Below are positions 45,832 through 53,789 of a DNA stretch of 64,000 nucleotides, piece after piece. The number at the start of each line of letters is the position of its first letter. Within the stretch, counting starts at the first letter, position 1. Below the pieces are notes generated by a model. It was not told the origin of the DNA and did not search any database. It saw only the letters and a program-made list of their open reading frames with translations. The position numbers and the translations under genes were made by a program. Source of the DNA: Akkermansiaceae bacterium (GTDB lineage: Bacteria > Verrucomicrobiota > Verrucomicrobiia > Verrucomicrobiales > Akkermansiaceae); contig JAKMGP010000298.1 of NCBI GenBank assembly GCA_022424905.1, positions 1-64,000 of the forward strand, read 5' to 3'.

Positions 45832-47100
45832 TTATTTTTTCTTAAGGTCCAAATTCTCCTGCGCAAGCAGACGTGAAATAAGCGGCTTCAGCGTCAATCC
45901 CTGCACCGCAATCGAAAAGATCACCACGAGGTAAGTCGCCATCAAGATTGCCTGTCTAGATTCCATATCCAGACTCCCATCTCTCGGCAAGGCGAGTGCC
46001 AAAGCCACCGAAATCCCGCCTCGCAGACCACCCCACGTCAGTATTCGGATAATTCCCGGTGAAAACGTGCGAGCTTTCTTAAGCACCACAACTGGTAGAG
46101 AGACAGCGATAATTCGTGAAGCCAAGACCACGACGATTAGAACCAAGCCAGCGAAAAAAGCCTGACCACTCCAAGTCAGCACAAAAATTTCTAGCCCAAT
46201 AAGAAGAAACAAAAGTGCATTTAAAATCTCGTCGACCAACTCCCAAAAAAGATCTAGATGATCGCGGGTCGTATCACTCATTGCCATCAGGCGCCCATGA
46301 TTTCCAATCATCAACCCTGCAACCACCATCGCCAACGGCCCACTCAAATGCCAGCTTGCTGCTAACTGATAGCCCCCCGTCACGAGAGCCAAAGTAATCA
46401 GGATTTCAACCTGATAATTATCGATTGTCTTCAGCATCCAGTAGGCAACATAACCGATGGCTCCTCCCAGAAAAATTCCGCCGCCCACCTCAACAATAAA
46501 CAACTTGCCTACCGATATTACCGAGGCATCTGCCTGACCCGCAGCTAAGCCAACTAATACCAAATAAACGACCACCCCGACTCCATCGTTAAAAAGAGAT
46601 TCACCAGTAATTTTGGTTTCTAGCGACTTTGGTGCCCCAACCTTCTTTAGAATACCAAGAACCGCTACCGGATCAGTTGGCGAAATCAACGCTCCAAACA
46701 CAAAGCACCAAAGAAAAGGAACATCCAGCCCAACCCACGAAAAAACGAAATAGGAGACCACTCCAATTAGAAAGGTGGAAACCAACAAGCCCGCACTTGC
46801 TAAAATTGCAACTACCCATTTTTGATCACGAAGGTCACCAAGATTAACGTGCAAAGCTCCTGCAAAAAGAAGGAAGCTCAACATCACATTCATGACCGTC
46901 TCATTGAAGTCGATTCGTGTCACAAATTTATCTGCACTCTCCTTCATTGCGTCCCCGCCAAAGAGTAAAAGTAGCATGCTAAGAACTAAGCCAATCAAGA
47001 GAATCCCGATACTTGTGGGCAACTTAAAAAAGCGATGATTAATATAGCCAAAAACAGCAGTAAGGGTCAGCAAGACAGCAGCAGTATCTAAAATGTTCAT
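45832..47100 (-). CDS. CPA1-family Na+/H+ (or K+/H+) antiporter, NhaP-like
   Basis: 422 aa with about 12 membrane helices. Family markers are FFKLPTSIGILLIGL at the N-terminus, ALISPTDPVAVLGILKKVG (including the ion-site Asp), GESLFNDGVGVVVYLVLVG and TWGGLRGGISVALALALP. A short cytoplasmic tail ends in Lys. I chose ATG 47100, 1 nt after the lipoprotein stop; an upstream frame to 47166 would overlap that gene. Last gene of a tightly packed five-gene unit with a penicillin-binding protein. Ion specificity cannot be read from sequence. Confidence 0.9.
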   Translation of the reverse strand: MNILDTAAVLLTLTAVFGYINHRFFKLPTSIGILLIGLVLSMLLLLFGGDAMKESADKFVTRIDFNETVMNVMLSFLLFAGALHVNLGDLRDQKWVVAILASAGLLVSTFLIGVVSYFVFSWVGLDVPFLWCFVFGALISPTDPVAVLGILKKVGAPKSLETKITGESLFNDGVGVVVYLVLVGLAAGQADASVISVGKLFIVEVGGGIFLGGAIGYVAYWMLKTIDNYQVEILITLALVTGGYQLAASWHLSGPLAMVVAGLMIGNHGRLMAMSDTTRDHLDLFWELVDEILNALLFLLIGLEIFVLTWSGQAFFAGLVLIVVVLASRIIAVSLPVVVLKKARTFSPGIIRILTWGGLRGGISVALALALPRDGSLDMESRQAILMATYLVVIFSIAVQGLTLKPLISRLLAQENLDLKKK

Positions 47101-47101
47101 A

Positions 47102-47497
47102 TCAGGAATTTGGTTGAATTGAATGAAGATGAAAAAAAATAGCGCTTCTCCATTTATCTTCAACATCGCGCCTTCTCCGACTCCAAAAGAGGCCTTTCCG
47201 ATAGGCTCTTAACTTTAAATTTGAACGCTCCCCCTGTCTCTTAGACACTACCCTTACCGCCACTCTTAGGGGGAAAACAACATTGGGCTTATCCCACTTG
47301 GAGCCGTCACAAAAGTGGAAATCAATTTGATTTTCTTTTTTGCGTTTCTCTAAACCAAACAAGTATTGCGGCGACTTCGACTCTAGAAAAGAGGTAGTTT
47401 TTCGGACTGCTGTGAAATAAGGCTGGCCCGTTGGAGTGGAGCATGAACTCACGATCAAAGGCAGCATCAACAAAACCATGAAATCGAGTCGAATCAT
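47102..47497 (-). CDS. Small putative lipoprotein
   Basis: 131 aa. The N-terminal hydrophobic stretch MIRLDFMVLLMLPLIVSSC ends in a lipobox (V-S-S-C, Cys19), so it is a likely lipoprotein substrate of Lgt and LspA. The mature part is basic (RKKENQIDFHFCDG, RVVSKRQGERSNLKLRAYRKGLFWSRRRRD) with no family I recognise. ATG 47497 overlaps the stop of the upstream gene by one base (TAATG), which supports this start over the one 21 nt upstream. The next gene starts 1 nt after its stop. Confidence 0.62.
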   Translation of the reverse strand: MIRLDFMVLLMLPLIVSSCSTPTGQPYFTAVRKTTSFLESKSPQYLFGLEKRKKENQIDFHFCDGSKWDKPNVVFPLRVAVRVVSKRQGERSNLKLRAYRKGLFWSRRRRDVEDKWRSAIFFHLHSIQPNS

Positions 47498-48894
47498 TAC
47501 AGATTTCTGAGATGACATTTCACCAAAGCACGCGCTTCTTTAGGAACCCATTCTTCCCAGTCTTCGCCATTAGCAGCCGCCCTCAAGAGACTGCGCCCAG
47601 TTTTCTCAAGAAGCTTATCATCACCACAACCAATGTCCGTAATCATGCCATTTTCAATAAAATGCTCATAGAGCTTTTTCCATCCCTCGGGCGCACGAAA
47701 GTTATCTGCGGTAACATATTCCCCATCTTTACCATTCCGCCATGGATAAACCATTAGCGAGAGTTTACTCTTAAATAAGCGCCCGAATGACTCCAAGATT
47801 CCTCCCTCCAACGAATCAGACCACTTCTCTTTAAACAACTCGTTTAAAAGTCCAATCGATAGAATCATACCGATGGGTTCTCTTGTAAACCTTCTCAGCA
47901 ATGCAGCCACCCGGTGAAATTCCGGACAATTGGAAACCATAACAACCTTACCCATCGCTTGTAAGGCATCAGCACGATCCAAAAATGATACCAAGTCGAC
48001 TTCCCCATTACGTAGAAGATTACTGAGTGAAACCTCACAGACTTCCTGGCACGGTCGAGCTTCCTGAGAAACCCCAGTTGGCGGGAAAATTTTGCCAGCT
48101 TGATTCAACATATCTAAATGTAAATTTGTAACTGGCAAAAAACTTCCCCGCAGAATTAAAAGCGGAGTTTTGTAAAATGCTTCAGCGGCTTGCACAACTT
48201 CGCCATTCGGCAGAAATACGGTAGCCGAAGACATACCCTGTCTCACGAGCTCGAGCGCACAAATACGATTATCGACCATCTTGAAGGGCTCCCCCTCAAA
48301 TCTCAGCATATCGATTTCAATCCGACCCGGCGCGATAAATTCTGTGAGTGAGCTAACGAACTCTCTGAGATTTCCACCCTGATGATAGGCCGCATCAATA
48401 AAATTGACTCCTAAAATCCCAAGAGCTTCCATTTGATCAACATTCTCATCATCGAGAAGATTGACGTGAAGAACAATCGTTCCAGACGGTCTGCCTGGTT
48501 GACCCTGAAAACGGATCGCTAACCATCCATGACACTCGGCGGTATCCTGATACCCCCTTGCTCTTACCGTATTCGCAAAGGCAAAAAAACGCGACTCCCT
48601 CCCTCTCGTTTCACTGAGACGCTTTTCAAGCAACTCATACTCATAATTGACCATGTCCACCACTCGCTCCTGAGATACATAGCGCTTACTCTTTCCGTAT
48701 AGCGCATCGCTGATTGTCATGTCATAAGCTGAGATTGACTTAGCAACCGTGCCGGCAGTCGCCGAAGCCCTGAAAAACCAATTAGCCACTTCCTGCCCTG
48801 CTCCAATCTCAGCAAAGGTCCCATAGATTGAAGAATCGAGATTCATCTTCAGCGCCTTGTCTTCAGGCGTCTTAAAAGATTCAATCATCCTCAT
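47497..48894 (-). CDS. Conserved protein of unknown function (about 465 aa)
   Basis: A recognisable family without a known role. It begins ESFKTPEDKALKMNLDSSIYGTFAEIGAGQEVANWFF, then AGTVAKSISAYDMTISDALYG and RYVSQERVVDMVNYEYELLEKRL. Relatives in databases carry misleading names such as TonB-dependent receptor or nicotinate-nucleotide adenylyltransferase, but I see neither a beta-barrel and plug nor a nucleotidyltransferase HxGH motif. No signal peptide, so probably cytoplasmic. A Met cluster at the start (48894, 48888) leaves the exact start open; both overlap the end of the zinc-ribbon gene. Third gene of the five-gene unit. Confidence 0.78.
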   Translation of the reverse strand: MRMIESFKTPEDKALKMNLDSSIYGTFAEIGAGQEVANWFFRASATAGTVAKSISAYDMTISDALYGKSKRYVSQERVVDMVNYEYELLEKRLSETRGRESRFFAFANTVRARGYQDTAECHGWLAIRFQGQPGRPSGTIVLHVNLLDDENVDQMEALGILGVNFIDAAYHQGGNLREFVSSLTEFIAPGRIEIDMLRFEGEPFKMVDNRICALELVRQGMSSATVFLPNGEVVQAAEAFYKTPLLILRGSFLPVTNLHLDMLNQAGKIFPPTGVSQEARPCQEVCEVSLSNLLRNGEVDLVSFLDRADALQAMGKVVMVSNCPEFHRVAALLRRFTREPIGMILSIGLLNELFKEKWSDSLEGGILESFGRLFKSKLSLMVYPWRNGKDGEYVTADNFRAPEGWKKLYEHFIENGMITDIGCGDDKLLEKTGRSLLRAAANGEDWEEWVPKEARALVKCHLRNL

Positions 48895-50107
48895 TGTCTT
48901 TACTGAGATTTTGCAACCAGCCACTTCCTACAATCTCAAGAATTTCAACCTGATCCTTGGAGCGTGATCCAGTGGGGTAAGCAACTCTGACCATGCAGGC
49001 AACCACTTGCCCGCCCTTCATCATAACACGAAACTTTTTGTCCTGCTCTGAGTCTCTCTCAACATAGCCGAGGAAGGAATGGATCGAATCCTTTAATTCC
49101 AACCCCAACGACCTCCATTTTCCATCTTCAGAAAAATCGTAATTATAATAATTCGCGGGTTTAACAATAACCCTCATAAGAAATGGCTTGTCCGGCTTTT
49201 CCGCCCTCATTTGCTCGGGAGTATAATCGCAATAACCAACCCAACTTTCCCAATCAATCTGATAGCTTTCTTCCTCCCCATCAACAACTCGTTCAACCGC
49301 AATAGGTGAGGATAAGAAATCAGCTTTTTGCACCAACATCGTGACAACGTCTCCGTTATACTTCATTTGCGACATATCCAATGCTTCGAATCCCTCTGCC
49401 TCATAAACCTCTCTCTCGTAATAACGATCTAGCAAAGGACCCACACGTTCGGAATTCCTAATATACTTTTTTAACTCGGCAGGAGATTCGGCCGTCACAA
49501 AGTTCCTGATGGCTTTTTCTACCTTAGCATTATCAAATTTCTCAAAATCATCCACATCCTTCGCAGCCATCTCTCCCTCTTCAATTTTTTTGGTGTTCCG
49601 ATCTGCTTTCTCAATATCATCGAGCCAGGAATCAGCTTGTTCGCGATTAATTTCAGGCTTGGTGGAACCAGCCAAGGGGTTAATTCCCGAATTTTTATAG
49701 TAGACAAGACTCAGGGCCAAAAGGACGAATGCTGATAGCACAATACTCACAACCACCTTCCAAGACACGTTATCAGAGGCTTCCTCTCGTTCCCAGGCCA
49801 TTCCTCCCGCCGCCTCTCCGACATACTGACGGCGACGACCTCTCATACTGCTCTCTGCCTTTCTAAGCTGCTCGGAAGTCATTTCCTGTGCCACGGTCAC
49901 CCTCGCAAGAAGGTTTTTATTATCAATAGTCGATGAAGCCTCTTGATTCAAAACGCCCAAATTTTCACTTTCGCTCGATTGCACCGCTGCATTACAAACC
50001 GGACAACGGCCTGTTTGCCCAACTTGACTTTTCTTGATCCTAAAAAGACCGAAACATGTTGGGCATTGGAACGGAATCCATCGATTAGAGGAGGCGGTTT
50101 CACTCAT
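48881..50107 (-). CDS. Zinc-ribbon single-pass membrane protein
   Basis: 408 aa. An N-terminal zinc ribbon (C15-PT-C18 and C35-PV-C38) and a Gln/Arg-rich linker lead to one membrane helix at about 115-137 (WKVVVSIVLSAFVLLALSLVYY). The rest is a soluble domain of about 265 residues on the far side (ESPAELKKYIRNSERVGPLLDRYY, MKYNGDVVTMLVQKADFLSSP, SGWLQNLSKDNEDD). The zinc ribbon should face the cytoplasm. Similar layouts occur in hypothetical proteins of Verrucomicrobiota; I do not know a function. It starts 8 nt after the penicillin-binding protein stop and overlaps the next gene. Confidence 0.72.
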   Translation of the reverse strand: MSETASSNRWIPFQCPTCFGLFRIKKSQVGQTGRCPVCNAAVQSSESENLGVLNQEASSTIDNKNLLARVTVAQEMTSEQLRKAESSMRGRRRQYVGEAAGGMAWEREEASDNVSWKVVVSIVLSAFVLLALSLVYYKNSGINPLAGSTKPEINREQADSWLDDIEKADRNTKKIEEGEMAAKDVDDFEKFDNAKVEKAIRNFVTAESPAELKKYIRNSERVGPLLDRYYEREVYEAEGFEALDMSQMKYNGDVVTMLVQKADFLSSPIAVERVVDGEEESYQIDWESWVGYCDYTPEQMRAEKPDKPFLMRVIVKPANYYNYDFSEDGKWRSLGLELKDSIHSFLGYVERDSEQDKKFRVMMKGGQVVACMVRVAYPTGSRSKDQVEILEIVGSGWLQNLSKDNEDD

Positions 50108-50115
50108 TACTATGA

Positions 50116-52611
50116 TTAATTATTGTTCAGGGTCTCAAAATCTAGTGGAGGCAGTTCAAAACGCGGAGGCTTCGGCAATCCCAACGCAGCCTCAAGCTCT
50201 CCCCGCACGCGATCCTCCACAATCAGAACCTCGTCCTCTGAAATCCAAGCCTCGGCGCTATCATCTTTTATTCCCAGGGTTGGCGTCTCACTATTATAAG
50301 GGTCAAACCCAAGGAGGAGAGGCACCTTGGCCTTGATAGGAATGGAATTCATTGCATCACTCACTTGAGCTTGATTAGCCAGTGCCTCAATATCGAGACC
50401 TCCTCCGTGAATCGCACAAATCCCTATTTCATGTCCCTTTTGTAAATACTCCTGATAACTGGTTGTAGGAAAGCTGATTTTACCCGTCACAGGGTCTACA
50501 AAAGATTCGTTACAATAACGAGTCGGACGCATTCCAGACACACGACAAATTGAGACTTTCTCCACCGAATCTGGAGGTAAGAGCTCCGGCCCTACGAACG
50601 CTGGTTGGGAGGCGTTCATCATATCTTCCCAAATCGGATAAGCCAAATTCTTGGCAAAAGCTGTCTCGTGGATTGCCTGCCGGTCTCCTTCATAAAACCC
50701 CACCCACACTGCACAAGTAATCCGACTATTATAGCCCACCATCCACGCATCTGTTAGGCCATAAGGAGTTCCACTCTTACCGCCCCCCAGTAGCAGACTC
50801 GACTTTAGTCCTTTTGAAGACTCAGCGAGATTCCCCTTTCTTAAAACATCGTTAAGAACGCTATGAACTTGAAAGGCAACAGCATCCGAACAAACCTCCT
50901 GACTCTCCAGCACCGGGCCATTTCCATTTAGCGGGTAGACGGTCTTCCCATCGATATCCTGAATCTCCAAGATATAGTGCCTCGCAGTAATCCGGCTTCC
51001 TCCCCGCGGAAAGGCCGAGTAGGCGGAAACAACTTCAGGCATGCTCACGTTGTCGAAGCCAACAATCATCCGATTTAAAAGCTTTTCCGAAGGAAGCTTG
51101 AGTCCAAAATTTTCTGAAACCGCGTGCACATTTGAAAGACCAATTTCCTGGCCGAGCTCAACTGTTGCTGCAATTTTGGACATTGCGAGGGCTCGACGCG
51201 AGGTGATCTTCCCTTCATATCCCGGATTGGCCACTTCCATTCCCCACTCACCAGCGACTCCTTCCAGTCCGCCGACCTGAAGCTTACGAAGATCCATCTG
51301 CTCATCGGTTAACATGGTTGCTGGATGTTTCCCTCTTTCAAAACCAGTAGCATAGACGAAAGGGAAAAAGGCTGTCCCAAGTGGGCGGCTACCATTCTCA
51401 ATAAAATCATACTGTGAGTGCGCAAAGTTGCGGCCGCCTACATGAGCGATCACTTCACCGTTCTCATGATCCATCATTAACGTCGCACCTTGAAGATATT
51501 TCGGTGGTCCATTCGACTTCTTGTATTCCGAATACCTTGGATGTTTATATCCGTCCTGGTTCTCAACCTGTAAAAGTTGGCTCGCCATTTTTTGTTCGGC
51601 GGCCCATTGAACAGATGCATCAATGGTAGTTCGAATCGTGTAACCTCCTCGTGAAAGAGCCTCTTCTCCCACCAAATCCCGAGCTTGCTCAGCAACGATT
51701 TCATAAAGGAATGTTTTACCACGGCGAATCGGATTAGGATTCAACACCACTGGATCAGAGATCATTTTGTCACGATCTGATCTGGAAATCATACCCTCCA
51801 AAGCCATCCGATTGATGACCATGTCACGATTTTTTTTGTTCTCATCTAGATTATTGAGCGGCGAAATCCGCTGTGGATTCTTCAAACAGGCCACGATAGA
51901 AGCCGACTCTGAAATAGTAAGGTCCTCTGGTTCTTTACCAAAGTATCCAAGCGAGGCAGAACGCACCCCGTAGAACCCCGAACCAAATGGCACTAGGTTT
52001 AAATACATCTCAAGAATGTCTTCCTTCGCCGCTTTCTTGCGGGCCTCTTGATCGTTGGGATACTCGGACTCCAATTTTCTCTGGAAATGCTCCTCGATTC
52101 TCAGCGCAACGAATGCCTCCACCACCTTTCGCTCATACCCCGTCCACTCACGACGCCTTTTTTCACCGAGCAGATCGAAGGATTTCCGCGCCAGCTGCAT
52201 CGTAATCGTCCCAGCTCCCTGCGTGATTGAACCGCTCTGAAAATTTAGCCAAGCCGCACGAGCCACGCCAACCCAATCAACCCCATCATGGGCATAAAAC
52301 CGTTGATCCTCCTGCGCCAGAACCGCGTCTACAAAAACCGGGGGAATTTCCTCCAGCGGAAGAGAAAAACGATTCTCTACAAACATTGTGCCTATCTCAA
52401 CGCCCCCACGGTCATGGATAAAGCTCATCTCCTCCTTCTCTCCAACCCGCTCCAAGTTATACTCCATTGCAATCTCACGATAAGGATTCAGTTTTCTATC
52501 CCCAAAGCGCGCCGCAAAACCAACTGCGATCAAGCACAACAGGCAAAAGAGCCAAAAACCCTTTCGCTTGAAAAACCCGCGCCTTGCCCTCTTGTTCCTT
52601 ATCCCATACAT
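50116..52611 (-). CDS. Class A penicillin-binding protein with degenerate transpeptidase site
   Basis: 831 aa. One N-terminal membrane helix (about 18-36) precedes a glycosyltransferase 51 domain (about 65-260) with its motifs intact: catalytic E101 in AQEDQRFYAHDGVD, QGAGTITMQLARK, and DILEMYLNLVPFGSGFYGV. The transpeptidase domain (about 330-640) aligns with class A enzymes, but the nucleophile motif SxxK is T413-A-F-F416 (RPLGTAFFPFVY) and the SxN motif is S478-K-I480; only the KTG-type motif survives (K612-S-G-T). It should therefore polymerise glycan but not cross-link peptides, unless it binds a partner enzyme. First gene of a five-gene unit. Its ATG overlaps the divergent methyltransferase start (CATG at 52609-52612). 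Confidence 0.9.
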   Translation of the reverse strand: MYGIRNKRARRGFFKRKGFWLFCLLCLIAVGFAARFGDRKLNPYREIAMEYNLERVGEKEEMSFIHDRGGVEIGTMFVENRFSLPLEEIPPVFVDAVLAQEDQRFYAHDGVDWVGVARAAWLNFQSGSITQGAGTITMQLARKSFDLLGEKRRREWTGYERKVVEAFVALRIEEHFQRKLESEYPNDQEARKKAAKEDILEMYLNLVPFGSGFYGVRSASLGYFGKEPEDLTISESASIVACLKNPQRISPLNNLDENKKNRDMVINRMALEGMISRSDRDKMISDPVVLNPNPIRRGKTFLYEIVAEQARDLVGEEALSRGGYTIRTTIDASVQWAAEQKMASQLLQVENQDGYKHPRYSEYKKSNGPPKYLQGATLMMDHENGEVIAHVGGRNFAHSQYDFIENGSRPLGTAFFPFVYATGFERGKHPATMLTDEQMDLRKLQVGGLEGVAGEWGMEVANPGYEGKITSRRALAMSKIAATVELGQEIGLSNVHAVSENFGLKLPSEKLLNRMIVGFDNVSMPEVVSAYSAFPRGGSRITARHYILEIQDIDGKTVYPLNGNGPVLESQEVCSDAVAFQVHSVLNDVLRKGNLAESSKGLKSSLLLGGGKSGTPYGLTDAWMVGYNSRITCAVWVGFYEGDRQAIHETAFAKNLAYPIWEDMMNASQPAFVGPELLPPDSVEKVSICRVSGMRPTRYCNESFVDPVTGKISFPTTSYQEYLQKGHEIGICAIHGGGLDIEALANQAQVSDAMNSIPIKAKVPLLLGFDPYNSETPTLGIKDDSAEAWISEDEVLIVEDRVRGELEAALGLPKPPRFELPPLDFETLNNN

Positions 52612-53734
52612 GATGTCTCGCGAAACCGTCGATTTAACTGGCCTCCAACATGCATTTCCTTACCCCCGATCCGCCACGGGGGCAATCACTGACTTGGGTC
52701 GGCTTATCCTTGCTAGAGTCGAAGAATCTGGTCCCATTTCCTTTGCTGATTACATGGCGCAGTGCCTCTACCACCCCGAACTAGGCTACTACGCCCGCCC
52801 GGGAAAGCCCACCGTCTCAAAAAAGGGTGATTTCATTACGAGCGTTTCTGTCGGGTCGGTCTTCGGAAAACTCCTCGCTCACCGGCTTTATAAGTTTTGG
52901 TGCGCCAATGGGTCACCCAAAACCTTCACAATCCTTGAACCCGGTGCTCACGATGGCTCCCTCTGCCTCGATATCCTCGAAGCCATAAGCAACCTCGCTC
53001 CTGAATTCCGGAGTGCCGTCGACTACCTTGTTCATGAACCTCTCTCGGTTCGCCGCAAATCACTTCAGGCCAAACTCCAAGGTAAAGCTTGCGTTATCGC
53101 TACGCCAGACGATTGCCATGCAAAAATCGGAGCCCTGATCGCTAACGAAATACTCGATGCCCTCCCGGTGCCTCTCTATTTAAGGTCAAATGATCAATGG
53201 CACGAAATACTGGTAACATCAAATGCTGGCTCGCTTGACTGGGACAGCCGGCCCGCCAAACCTGATCTCCCCACAAACTTACCGGAAGGCTACGTCACCG
53301 AAGGGCCTCCCGAACTCTCTTCATTCATGACGCCACCCGCCAGAATGCTCGAAAATGCCCTATTTATTTGGATCGATTACGGTCTCGATGAAGAAGCACT
53401 TTATCACCCAGCCCGAACAGCCGGAACTCTTCGTTGCTACTTTAAACACAAAACCTGCGCTCACCCCCTTGAGAATCCCGGAGAGCAGGATCTCACTGCA
53501 GACGTTAACTTTACCGCTGTTGAAAAAATCGCTTCCTCACTGGGTTTCCAAATACACCCTGCCATGAACCAAAGCCGCTATTTAACCTACTGTGGAAAGG
53601 AGTGGCTTCTCTCTAACCCATCACCAAAGGAAATTAGTCAGTTCCAAACCCTGATTCACCCCACGCAGTTTGGCGGCCGGTTCTATGCCCTTGAGATGAC
53701 CAAAGGTAATGTCAATCCCGCATCCCTTATTTAG
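52610..53734 (+). CDS. MidA/NDUFAF7-like SAM-dependent methyltransferase
   Basis: 374 aa. A bacterial relative of the protein arginine methyltransferase NDUFAF7 (family PF02636). Markers: ISFADYMAQCLYHPELGYYARPG, GDFITSVSVGSVFGKLLA, TILEPGAHDGSLCLDIL (SAM motif I), LIANEILDALPVPLY and ADVNFTAVEKIASSLGF. In eukaryotes the enzyme acts on a complex I subunit; the bacterial substrate is not settled. Two adjacent ATGs (52610, 52613) are possible. The first overlaps the start codon of the divergent penicillin-binding protein gene, so a promoter must lie inside that gene. Confidence 0.87.
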   Translation: MMSRETVDLTGLQHAFPYPRSATGAITDLGRLILARVEESGPISFADYMAQCLYHPELGYYARPGKPTVSKKGDFITSVSVGSVFGKLLAHRLYKFWCANGSPKTFTILEPGAHDGSLCLDILEAISNLAPEFRSAVDYLVHEPLSVRRKSLQAKLQGKACVIATPDDCHAKIGALIANEILDALPVPLYLRSNDQWHEILVTSNAGSLDWDSRPAKPDLPTNLPEGYVTEGPPELSSFMTPPARMLENALFIWIDYGLDEEALYHPARTAGTLRCYFKHKTCAHPLENPGEQDLTADVNFTAVEKIASSLGFQIHPAMNQSRYLTYCGKEWLLSNPSPKEISQFQTLIHPTQFGGRFYALEMTKGNVNPASLI

Positions 53735-53789
53735 AAAGGTAAAAGGCGGCGATTCACTCAGAACACGACCTCCAATTTGGGGGGATTTA

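Noticed and set aside
47497-48894. TonB-dependent receptor or nucleotidyltransferase naming for the 465-aa protein
   Set aside because: No signal peptide, plug or barrel strands, and no adenylyltransferase motif; the names seem to be transferred errors.
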